From the NCBI GenBank assembly GCA_022837185.1, contig JALHJD010000200.1, positions 1-5,665 of the forward strand: a stretch of DNA of 5,665 bases, read 5' to 3'. A program made the position numbers and the translations under genes. Origin of the DNA: Desulfobacteraceae bacterium. GTDB lineage: Bacteria > Desulfobacterota > Desulfobulbia > Desulfobulbales > Desulfobulbaceae. Below the pieces are notes generated by a model, which saw nothing but the letters and a program-made list of their open reading frames with translations, made no database searches and had not been told where the DNA came from. This document shows, piece by piece, positions 1 through 5,665 of the stretch (the first letter of the stretch is position 1; every line of letters starts with the position of its first letter).

Positions 1-849
1 GAGCAAGGGAGGCAGCAAGTCCACGAAATGAACATCGGCGTGGTTTTGCAGAAAACCTGACAGCTGTTCGTACCTGGTGACCCCTTTTTTCACTCTCTGC
101 AGGCGGGCCGGGAGATATTCGGGATAGACGAAGGCCTTGGTCGGCGCCAGGACAAAAACATACTCAATTCCCTGCTCCCTGAGCCAGTAGCTCCGCTCCT
201 CGAGAACTCTTTTCCATTGCCGCAGCTCGTTTTCGGAAAAAGGTATCTGCCCCATGTAATCGGCAATATTGTCAAAACTTTCCGTAACTCCTTTCTCGAC
301 CTTTCTTGCCCCCCAGCCTTCAAAGTAAAAACCGTCCCTGCCGACGGCGATGTTGGTATTGGGCGATATGCCCAAACCAAACACCTTGATAAAGGCTTCG
401 AGCTGGATGAATGCATCCGGCAGCTTGAAATGCTCCTCGGCATGCTGCTCGTATTTTGCGGGAAAGGATCTGGCCAGGGCGAGGATTTTTCTTCCCGGCG
501 CCTCCTGCTCCGCCGAAATGGAGGAGGCTACTTCCTGTATGCTTTTCCCCACCCGGGAATATTGGGAGAGGAGAGGATAAAACAGGACTCCCAGGAAAAT
601 GAGGCAGAGAAAAAGACCTCCGCCTCCCCGGGGCGTCGTAAAAGAAATGGGCCGGTTCAGACGCGAGGCGACGATCAGGCTGGCGAGAGTTATGAGGGCA
701 AGCCGGATGGAGAGGCTCTCCCACTCGCCGGCCTGAAAATCGGCGACAATCTTGTCCGGTACGCACAGGAGGAGAAATCCTCCACCCAGCACGGCAAAGA
801 AGACAAAACCTGCCAACCCTTGTTTCAGTACTCCGGTGACCTGCGGCAT
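1..849 (-). CDS. AlgJ/AlgX-like SGNH polysaccharide O-acetyltransferase, membrane-anchored, C-terminus cut by window edge
   Basis: Partial gene: 283 codons are open from the ATG at 849 to the left edge, with no stop. Three hydrophobic segments (about residues 11-30, 47-62 and 78-95) precede a soluble domain, which an N-in topology would place in the periplasm. That domain has marks of the alginate acetyltransferase AlgJ/AlgX family: NTNIAVGRDGFYF at 164-176, APTKAFVYPEYLP at 235-247 after a helix containing YWLREQGIEYVFV, and VDLLPPLL at 276-283. In this family the catalytic Asp-His (DxHW-like) motif and the serine come further on, so they lie outside the window and activity cannot be judged. 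The start is firm: the same frame has a stop at 880-882 and no earlier ATG, GTG or TTG. A GGGGA lies just upstream, with unusually short spacing. The gene begins 5 bases after the MBOAT stop, which suggests translational coupling and joint action in O-acetylating a polysaccharide. Family call is strong; substrate is unknown. Confidence 0.85.
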   Translation of the reverse strand, partial: MPQVTGVLKQGLAGFVFFAVLGGGFLLLCVPDKIVADFQAGEWESLSIRLALITLASLIVASRLNRPISFTTPRGGGGLFLCLIFLGVLFYPLLSQYSRVGKSIQEVASSISAEQEAPGRKILALARSFPAKYEQHAEEHFKLPDAFIQLEAFIKVFGLGISPNTNIAVGRDGFYFEGWGARKVEKGVTESFDNIADYMGQIPFSENELRQWKRVLEERSYWLREQGIEYVFVLAPTKAFVYPEYLPARLQRVKKGVTRYEQLSGFLQNHADVHFVDLLPPLL

Positions 850-854
850 TTCCC

Positions 855-2312
855 CTAAAACCTGAAGTAGAGAAAGGGATTATAAGAGCCCCGCATGATA
901 TTGGCGATGGCATACAGGAAGACGAAGAGGAAAAAGCAGATGCCTGTCACCGAACCAATGCCCCCGGCCAGCTTGCCGGAAAGTGAAGGTGCGGCCGGCA
1001 GCCGTCCCCTTACCCGTTTTTCAATTTGCGTATACACCGGGGCGGAAAAAATAATCCCAATGGCAAGCACCAGATAAAATTCGTTGTTGAGGTGCAGAAA
1101 AATCTGCGAATTGTACAGCGGGGGAGTGGAGAAGTCGACCATGGCCCGCAGGTAGCCCAGGGCATGGGCAAACGTTTCCGCCCGAAAAATAACCCAGCCG
1201 ATTATGACAACCATCATTGTATAGATGTGCTGCAGTGGCCTGGGAAGACGCTCGAGCAGGAATTTCACCGGAACCGTTCTTTCCAGCACGAGAAAAAGCC
1301 CGTGATACAGACCCCATACTATGAAGGTCCAACTGGCGCCATGCCACAGCCCACAGAGAAAAAAGACGATCACCAGGTTCAGGTATGTCCTGGAAGGTCC
1401 TTTCCGGTTGCCGCCAAGAGAAATGTACAGATAATCCCTGAACCACGAGGACAGGGAAATATGCCATCGCCGCCAGAACTCCCGTATCGAACGGGAAATA
1501 TAGGGATAATTGAAATTCTCCAGGAAGCGGAAACCGAACATCCGGCCAAGTCCGATGGCCATGTCCGAATACCCTGAAAAATCGTAGTATATCTGCAGGG
1601 TATAGGAAACGGCCCCCACCCAGGCCAGGCCGACGGGGACCCTGTCGGGCGGCAGGGAAAAAATATAATCCGCCGTTTCGCCGAGAACATTGGCCACCAG
1701 AACCTTTTTCCCCAGGCCGATGATGAATCTCCGCACCCCGTAACTGAAATCGTCGATCCCGGTCGCGCGCCGGGTGATCTGGGAAGAGATGTCGTGATAG
1801 CGGACAATCGGGCCGGCAATGAGCTGGGGGAACAAGGAAATATACAGGGCTATGTTGACGGGATTTTTCTGCACCCGGGCATCGCCGCGATAGACGTCAA
1901 TGACGTAGGACATCGCCTGGAAGGTGAAAAAGGAAATCCCGATGGGGAGATGGATTTCCGGGAAGATCACCGGTTCGAGCTGCAGCCACGCCAGGATGCC
2001 ATTCAGATTCTCAACGATGAAGTTGGCGTATTTAAAAAAGCCGAGCAGGCCGAGATTGGCGGCCAATGCCCCGATCAGAGCGCTCTTGCCGCTTTTTCCA
2101 TCTTTCCGCGCCCTGTCGATCAGCAGGCCGAAGACATAATTGGCCGTGATGGAAAAAAGCATTAGCAGGACGAAAATATTTTCGCCCCAGGCATAAAAGA
2201 TCAGGCTGGCAACAAGAAGGACGAGATTCCTGACGCTCCTGCCGGCGAGAAGATAGGCCAGCAGGGTTAAAGGAAGGACCTGAAACAGAAAAATTGTTGA
2301 GCTAAAAACCAT
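855..2312 (-). CDS. AlgI-like MBOAT family O-acyltransferase (polysaccharide O-acetylation)
   Basis: Complete 485-residue multipass inner-membrane protein, close to the roughly 500 residues usual for AlgI. It starts with MVFSSTIFLFQVLPLTLLAY, a typical family N-terminus that supports the ATG at 2312. Diagnostic motifs are IGISFFTFQAMSYVIDVYRG (124-143), a QLIAGPIVRYHDI stretch near 163-175, YYDFSGYSDMAIGLGRMFGF (242-261), FWRRWHISLSSWFRDYLYI (279-297) and GLWHGASWTF (321-330). His324 in the last motif corresponds to the invariant MBOAT histidine; His284 is also conserved in the AlgI group. It ends in PFLYFRF, again family-like. By analogy it takes an acyl group, probably acetyl, from a cytoplasmic donor and passes it across the membrane to a periplasmic transferase, here most likely the gene that follows directly. 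DltB-like proteins share the fold, but no dlt genes are nearby and the AlgJ-like neighbour favours polysaccharide. The only AGGA-like ribosome site sits about 17 bases upstream, in a small palindrome. Confidence 0.95.
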   Translation of the reverse strand: MVFSSTIFLFQVLPLTLLAYLLAGRSVRNLVLLVASLIFYAWGENIFVLLMLFSITANYVFGLLIDRARKDGKSGKSALIGALAANLGLLGFFKYANFIVENLNGILAWLQLEPVIFPEIHLPIGISFFTFQAMSYVIDVYRGDARVQKNPVNIALYISLFPQLIAGPIVRYHDISSQITRRATGIDDFSYGVRRFIIGLGKKVLVANVLGETADYIFSLPPDRVPVGLAWVGAVSYTLQIYYDFSGYSDMAIGLGRMFGFRFLENFNYPYISRSIREFWRRWHISLSSWFRDYLYISLGGNRKGPSRTYLNLVIVFFLCGLWHGASWTFIVWGLYHGLFLVLERTVPVKFLLERLPRPLQHIYTMMVVIIGWVIFRAETFAHALGYLRAMVDFSTPPLYNSQIFLHLNNEFYLVLAIGIIFSAPVYTQIEKRVRGRLPAAPSLSGKLAGGIGSVTGICFFLFVFLYAIANIMRGSYNPFLYFRF

Positions 2313-2320
2313 AGACGACG

Positions 2321-2332
2321 GGACAACTGTCC
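2321..2332. repeat. Short palindrome upstream of the MBOAT start
   Basis: Perfect 5-bp inverted repeat with a 2-base centre (GGACA-AC-TGTCC on the plus strand). On the coding strand it begins within AGGA, the only Shine-Dalgarno-like sequence before the ATG at 2312, and ends 8 bases before that ATG. It could be a weak hairpin at the ribosome site, an operator half, or chance; nothing in the sequence decides between these. Confidence 0.3.
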
Positions 2333-2341
2333 TGCACCGAT

Positions 2342-2362
2342 TTGCCGGCTGCTGCCGGGCAA
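2342..2362. other. Imperfect stem-loop in the epimerase-MBOAT spacer
   Basis: TTGCCGGC and GCCGGGCAA pair over 8 bp with one bulged G and a 4-base loop. No T-run follows on either strand, so it does not look like a rho-independent terminator. It could be an mRNA processing or stability element between the two genes. The rest of the 102-base spacer shows no convincing promoter. Confidence 0.35.
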
Positions 2363-2414
2363 CACCAATGGTTTCCGGATGAGATCATGCCGCTTGCAGA
2401 CCCGTGATCAGAAC

Positions 2415-3398
2415 CTAAAGGTATCCTTCCGCCCTGTACCAGGCGGCCGTTCTCTTCAGCCCCTCGTCAAGAGAGATGGTCGGCGCGTAGCCCAGGTCCC
2501 TCCTGGCCTTGCTGATGTCAAATGCCCGGTTCTGCCTGTACCAGTCCACCCGGCGGGGAAAAATGGGAGGTTTGATGTGGAACGGCTTGCAGACTTTTTC
2601 ACAGACATGTCCGGCAATGATGAGCGGCCAGAGGGGATAATGCGGAATCCTGACCTGGACTCCCAGCGCTTTGGCCGTTCTCCGGACCAGGTCTTCAATT
2701 TCGACATACTCCTCGTCGGCGATCAGATACGCTTCCCCGTCCCCTTTCCCTTCCTCCTGGGCCAGGAGGAAAGCGTCGACCAGGTGGTCAATATAGAGGG
2801 GATGATACAGCGTTTTTCCGCTGCCGAACATGGGAAACGTTCCCCCGGCGACTCTTTTGAAAATCATATAGAACCGCTCGGGGTCCCCGGGTCCGTAAAT
2901 GGCCGCGGGCCTCAGGATGACCGAAGTCAACCCTTTGCGGTGATGTTCCAGGACGACGGGCTCGGCATCATACTTTGTCTGCTGATAGTAATCGGCGGCA
3001 TTTATCGGCGCGTTCTCGTCACCGGGCGGGTTGTCCACATTGCCGTGAACACCGCAGGTCGAGCAATAAATGAAACGCCTCACCCCGGCTGCCCCGGCCG
3101 CCTCCAGGACGTTGCGGGTCCCTTCGACATTCACCTCCCGGTAATAGCTGTTGGGGACATCCAGTTCCCGGAAAGCCGCGGCCAGATGGTGCACAACTTC
3201 CACCCCCTGCACGCACCGGCGGACAACGTCCTTGTCCGTGACCGAACCGATGACGACCTCCGCGCCCCAGGCACGCAGCTCCTCGGTTTTCAACCCTTCC
3301 TGGTAATCAAGGGCGACAACCTGGTGCCCCTGCTCAAGCAGTCTTTTCACCAGGGCCTTGCCCGTAAAGCCGGTCCCCCCGGTTACCAATATCTTCAT
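2415..3398 (-). CDS. NAD-dependent epimerase/dehydratase (extended SDR family, 3-beta-HSD-like)
   Basis: Complete 327-residue soluble enzyme. It begins MKILVTGGTGFTG, with the extended-SDR nucleotide-binding motif GxxGxxG at residues 7-13 and Asp31 at the end of the second strand, which favours NAD(H) over NADP(H). HHLAA follows at 70-74, YCSTCGVHG at 111-119 supplies the Ser/Thr of the active site, and Tyr138-xxx-Lys142 is the catalytic pair. RPAAIYGPGD (163-172) and YIDHLVDAFLLA (202-213) are typical of sugar epimerases and 3-beta-hydroxysteroid dehydrogenase-like enzymes. The C-terminal part, with a hydrophobic YPLWPLIIAG stretch, FDISKARRDLGYAP and a WYRAEGYL end, is closer to the 3-beta-HSD-like branch than to GalE. 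It probably epimerises, oxidises or reduces a nucleotide sugar or lipid-linked sugar; the exact reaction cannot be read from the motifs. ATG at 3398 is preferred over an in-frame GTG at 3404, because that GTG lies inside the ribosome-binding sequence. asnB ends 49 bases upstream. Confidence 0.9.
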   Translation of the reverse strand: MKILVTGGTGFTGKALVKRLLEQGHQVVALDYQEGLKTEELRAWGAEVVIGSVTDKDVVRRCVQGVEVVHHLAAAFRELDVPNSYYREVNVEGTRNVLEAAGAAGVRRFIYCSTCGVHGNVDNPPGDENAPINAADYYQQTKYDAEPVVLEHHRKGLTSVILRPAAIYGPGDPERFYMIFKRVAGGTFPMFGSGKTLYHPLYIDHLVDAFLLAQEEGKGDGEAYLIADEEYVEIEDLVRRTAKALGVQVRIPHYPLWPLIIAGHVCEKVCKPFHIKPPIFPRRVDWYRQNRAFDISKARRDLGYAPTISLDEGLKRTAAWYRAEGYL

Positions 3399-3401
3399 TT
3401 T

Positions 3402-3408
3402 CACCTCT
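3402..3408 (-). promoter_or_regulatory. Ribosome binding site that decides the epimerase start
   Basis: AGAGGTG on the coding strand contains GAGGTG, a six-base match to the Shine-Dalgarno consensus. Three bases follow it before the ATG at 3398. The alternative GTG start at 3404 uses the last bases of this same sequence and would have no ribosome site of its own, so it is unlikely to be used. Confidence 0.65.
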
Positions 3409-3447
3409 AAAAATTAATTTGGTCCCGTACAAATAAAATCAAACGCC

Positions 3448-5313
3448 TCACCGGAAAAACCGATTATGCCAGATGGCCGTATTGATGAGCGCCCATAAAA
3501 TATGGTTGTGATTCTGCTTCTGACTGCAATGCTCCTCGATAAGGAGATTGACGTAGCCGACATCCAGGCTTTCGCGGATAATCGGCGAATCATTGAGCAA
3601 TTCCTGCATATACCCTTTCAATCCGTCCCGCAATAAATGCTTGACCGGCAGGCTGTATCCCTGTTTTCCCCTGTTGACGACACTGTCGGGAAGGAGATCG
3701 GCCAGGGCGGCGCGAAAGATATGTTTTGTCCGCATTCCCTTTAATTTCCAGTCACCGGGAAGCGCGGCGAGAAATTCAACCAGCACGTGATCGAGCAGCG
3801 GCACCCGGATTTCGAGGGAACTGGCCATGCTCATCCTATCCACCTTCATGAGCACGCTGTCCGTCATCATGAACCGCATATCCAGGTAGATCTCCCGGTT
3901 TACCTGGTCTTCGGCGTCGCATTTCCCGGAATACTCCCGCACCCGGCGGAAGGGGTCCCGGTTGATCCGGGCTTTCATCATTTCAGAAAACAGATTCCGC
4001 TCCAGGCCGTCGTTCAGAAAATACTGCCACCGCAGATGACTGCCGGATGGATCAAGATTGGCTCCCTCGACGAACCGTTTGAGCATGTTGATCATTCCTT
4101 TCTTCTGCGGCTGATCAGGAAGCCCGGCAGCGAGACGGCCGATCAGTTGTCTGCGGACGGCAGGCGGCAGCAGCCGGAACCAGTTGTTGATCCGGCTGGC
4201 CTTGAAACGGTCATATCCGGCATAGCTTTCATCCGCCCCCTCTCCCGACAGGCAGACCGTCACATGCTCCCTTGCCTGCTTGCAGAGCAGATACAGGGGC
4301 ACGGTCGAGAGATCGGTCATCGGTTCATCAAGATGCCAAAGCACTTTTTCGACATACGCCGGAGAGAGATCATCAAGCATGAGAACCTGATGCTCCGTGC
4401 CGCAATGGCGGGCGACAATCTCGGCGTAATCCAGTTCGCTGAAACTCTTGTCTTTATACCCGATGGTAAACGTCCTGAGCGGTCCGTTGATATGCTTTCG
4501 CATCAGGGCGACGATGCAGCTGGAATCCAGGCCGCCTGAAAGAAAAACGCCAAGCGGCACATCGCTGACCAGGTGACTGCTGACCGCCTGATCAAGGAGC
4601 GCTTTCTGCCGCTCAACCGCCTCTGCGAAGGAAAGGGACGGCTCCCGGGGTTTGAAGCTTAAATCCCAGTACTCCCTGACTTTGATGGAGCCATTCTCAT
4701 GGACGAGAAGATGCCCTGCCGGCAGCTTGTAGATGCCGCTGAACATGGTCTCGGGCGCCGGCACGAATTCAAAGCCGAGATAGTCATACAGGGCCTGATA
4801 GTTGACGCGCCGCTCCACTGACGGATGCTGCAGGATAGCCTTGATTTCCGAGGCAAAGATCAATTTTCCGCCGGTAAAAGAGTAGTACAGCGGCTTAATG
4901 CCCACGCGGTCCCGCACCAGAAAGAGCTTTTTCCTGTTCAGGTCATACAGCCCATAGGCGAACATGCCGCGCAGCCGGTGAACGGAATCGATCCCGTATT
5001 CCTCGTAGGCATGGAGGATGACCTCTGAATCGGATCGGCTGGCAAAGACGTGGCCCTTCTGCTGCAGTTCGCGGCGCAATTCCTGGAAATTGTAAATTTC
5101 TCCATTAAAAACCAGACAGATCGATTGATCCTCATTGAACATCGGCTGCCGGCCGTTCTCACTCAGGTCAATGATGGAGAGGCGCCTGTGGGCAAGGGAC
5201 ATCCCGTCGCAACAGAATATTCCCTCCTGGTCAGGACCGCGATGAACCAGCTGACCGGCCATCTTCCTGGCCAATGTCTCATCGTTCCAGTTGAATCCGC
5301 TTATGCCGCACAT
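3448..5313 (-). CDS. asnB: Asparagine synthase (glutamine-hydrolysing) / amidotransferase of a polysaccharide locus
   Basis: Complete 621-residue cytoplasmic enzyme with two domains. The N-terminal class II glutamine amidotransferase half (about 1-200) begins MCGISGF; Cys2 is the nucleophile freed by removal of Met1, which fixes the ATG at 5313. It also shows HRGPD (24-28), HRRLSIIDLS (42-51), NGEIYN (70-75) and RSDSE (93-97), which form the glutamine site. The synthetase half has the ATP-pyrophosphatase loop SGGLDSS (259-265), TFTIGY (281-286), LSGEGADE (355-362) and KVDRMSMASSLEIRVPLLD (490-508), all intact. Glutamine provides ammonia that is channelled to an adenylated carboxyl group. The textbook product is asparagine from aspartate. 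Homologues of this longer type (E. coli AsnB is 554 residues) are frequent in exopolysaccharide and O-antigen clusters, where amidation of a uronic acid has been proposed for relatives such as WbpS. Its position between a glycosyltransferase and an epimerase makes a sugar substrate plausible but unproven. No good Shine-Dalgarno sequence precedes the start. Confidence 0.95.
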   Translation of the reverse strand: MCGISGFNWNDETLARKMAGQLVHRGPDQEGIFCCDGMSLAHRRLSIIDLSENGRQPMFNEDQSICLVFNGEIYNFQELRRELQQKGHVFASRSDSEVILHAYEEYGIDSVHRLRGMFAYGLYDLNRKKLFLVRDRVGIKPLYYSFTGGKLIFASEIKAILQHPSVERRVNYQALYDYLGFEFVPAPETMFSGIYKLPAGHLLVHENGSIKVREYWDLSFKPREPSLSFAEAVERQKALLDQAVSSHLVSDVPLGVFLSGGLDSSCIVALMRKHINGPLRTFTIGYKDKSFSELDYAEIVARHCGTEHQVLMLDDLSPAYVEKVLWHLDEPMTDLSTVPLYLLCKQAREHVTVCLSGEGADESYAGYDRFKASRINNWFRLLPPAVRRQLIGRLAAGLPDQPQKKGMINMLKRFVEGANLDPSGSHLRWQYFLNDGLERNLFSEMMKARINRDPFRRVREYSGKCDAEDQVNREIYLDMRFMMTDSVLMKVDRMSMASSLEIRVPLLDHVLVEFLAALPGDWKLKGMRTKHIFRAALADLLPDSVVNRGKQGYSLPVKHLLRDGLKGYMQELLNDSPIIRESLDVGYVNLLIEEHCSQKQNHNHILWALINTAIWHNRFFR

Positions 5314-5448
5314 TATTTCAAGCCAGCTGTTTTCAAGAAATCAACGAGGAGGGGAAACCGACACCGGAGTTTTCATCAAAAAGATTGAAGAGATCGAACC
5401 TACATTATTTTCAGCGGTGAGGCAAGAACTAAACCATGCGGCCGATTT
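5314..5448 (-). other. Spacer/leader between the glycosyltransferase and asnB
   Basis: This 135-base gap is the longest in the window. On the coding strand it shows no convincing -35/-10 pair, no sigma-54 site and no terminator with a T-run. It ends in GGCTTGAAATA before the asnB ATG, without an AGGAGG-like site. It contains an 11-codon open frame (5341-5376) and a CCCCTCCTC stretch that resembles the anti-Shine-Dalgarno end of 16S rRNA. Either could be chance. A promoter for asnB hidden here cannot be excluded. Confidence 0.4.
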
Positions 5449-5457
5449 TCACCGGCC
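5440..5457. other. Small inverted repeat spanning the glycosyltransferase stop codon
   Basis: GGCCG (5440-5444) and CGGCC (5453-5457) pair over 5 bp around an 8-base loop containing the stop codon. A TTTT run follows only on the plus-strand side, where no gene ends, and the minus-strand side has none. It is therefore a poor terminator for the glycosyltransferase transcript. Confidence 0.25.
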
Positions 5458-5665
5458 TTTTGCCGCGAGTGTGGAATATCTGTCCATAAGTTTCTGTTGA
5501 ACGGCTGCCATTGAGTGGTTTGTCCGGGCGAGCTCCCGGTTTCTTCTTCCTTTCTGCAGGGCATCATCCGGGCTGTCAAGCGCTTTGGCAACCGCTGCAA
5601 TATACGCTTCCGGGGTGAGGGTCTCCGCAAAGAATCCGGTATCGGACAAGATCCTCCTGTTGTTG
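5449..5665 (-). CDS. Glycosyltransferase, probably GT4-type, C-terminal fragment (5' part outside window)
   Basis: The last 71 codons of a gene entering from the right edge, open through the edge and ending with TGA at 5449-5451. The visible residues include DTGFFAETLTPEAYIAAVAK, then ALDSPDDALQKGRRNREL, and finish with a helix ending QQKLMDRYSTLAAKGR. This matches the usual end of GT-B fold, GT4-like glycosyltransferases: a G-F/L-phase loop after the nucleotide-sugar site, a helix reading PEAYIAAVAKAL, a short loop, an arginine-rich helix and a final helix with a Y-x-x-L ending. The catalytic EX7E region and the acceptor domain lie outside the window, so donor and acceptor cannot be named. 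A TTG at 5649 could be read as a start, but the in-frame codons upstream are open and fit the family, so this is a gene tail and not a 66-residue protein. It is first in the visible transcription order and probably builds the polymer that the downstream genes decorate. Confidence 0.75.
   Translation of the reverse strand, partial: NNRRILSDTGFFAETLTPEAYIAAVAKALDSPDDALQKGRRNRELARTNHSMAAVQQKLMDRYSTLAAKGR

Noticed and set aside
217..858. 213-codon plus-strand frame, and a 197-codon minus-strand frame at 320-913
   Set aside because: Both overlap the AlgJ-like gene in other frames. The AlgJ-like frame has coherent membrane segments and family motifs, while these two do not.
3399..3404. GTG at 3404 as the epimerase start (329 residues)
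   Set aside because: The GTG forms part of the Shine-Dalgarno sequence for the ATG at 3398, and the Rossmann strand begins directly at that ATG.
2379..3410. 343-codon open frame on the plus strand covering the whole epimerase gene
   Set aside because: It is the antisense shadow of a gene with clear SDR motifs. Its translation shows no recognisable domain, and long antisense frames are expected with this codon bias.
3787..4539. 250-codon plus-strand open frame inside asnB
   Set aside because: It lies antisense to the catalytic region of asnB, its translation matches no family I know, and no ribosome site supports it.
5440..5461. Rho-independent terminator after the glycosyltransferase
   Set aside because: The stem is only 5 bp, it overlaps the coding end, and the T-run is on the plus-strand side, where no gene is transcribed.
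5449..5649. A separate 66-residue protein starting at TTG 5649
   Set aside because: The frame stays open to the right edge, and its sequence reads as the C-terminal end of a GT4-like glycosyltransferase.
1..5665. Mobile element, CRISPR array, tRNA or defence system
   Set aside because: No transposase or nuclease motifs, terminal repeats, spaced direct repeats or tRNA-like folds were seen on either strand; all coding space is taken by polysaccharide-type genes.

Overview
The window is a chromosomal segment (no plasmid, phage or transposon hallmarks seen) carrying part of a surface or exopolysaccharide locus. All five genes lie on the minus strand and look co-directional. In transcription order they are: the C-terminal end of a glycosyltransferase (right edge), a complete class II (glutamine-hydrolysing) asparagine synthase-type amidotransferase, a complete NAD-dependent sugar epimerase/dehydratase of the extended SDR family, a complete AlgI-like MBOAT O-acyltransferase, and an AlgJ/AlgX-like SGNH acetyltransferase that runs off the left edge.

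Region by region: 5449-5665 is the glycosyltransferase tail; 5314-5448 is a 135-base spacer; 3448-5313 is asnB; 3399-3447 is a 49-base spacer; 2415-3398 is the epimerase; 2313-2414 is a 102-base spacer with two small inverted repeats; 855-2312 is the MBOAT gene; 850-854 is a 5-base spacer; 1-849 is the AlgJ-like gene. No stretch over 300 bases lacks a gene. I found no tRNA, rRNA, CRISPR array, insertion sequence or convincing rho-independent terminator, and no promoter I would defend.

The likely joint role is as follows. The glycosyltransferase and epimerase would help build a sugar repeat unit. The amidotransferase may amidate a sugar carboxyl group or simply make asparagine. The MBOAT would move acyl (probably acetyl) groups across the inner membrane, and the AlgJ-like protein would transfer them to the polymer in the periplasm. 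The families are clear from motifs; the shared polymer is inferred from context.

The organism is probably a Gram-negative bacterium, because AlgI/AlgJ-type acetylation takes place in a periplasm. Composition is moderately GC-rich by eye. Similar mixtures of asparagine synthase-like amidotransferase, epimerase and glycosyltransferases are common in exopolysaccharide (including exosortase-linked) loci of Proteobacteria and Desulfobacterota, but I cannot fix the taxon. I see no evidence of a wholly undescribed system. The most notable points are the three predicted membrane helices ahead of the AlgJ-like domain and the amidotransferase placed inside a decoration cluster.
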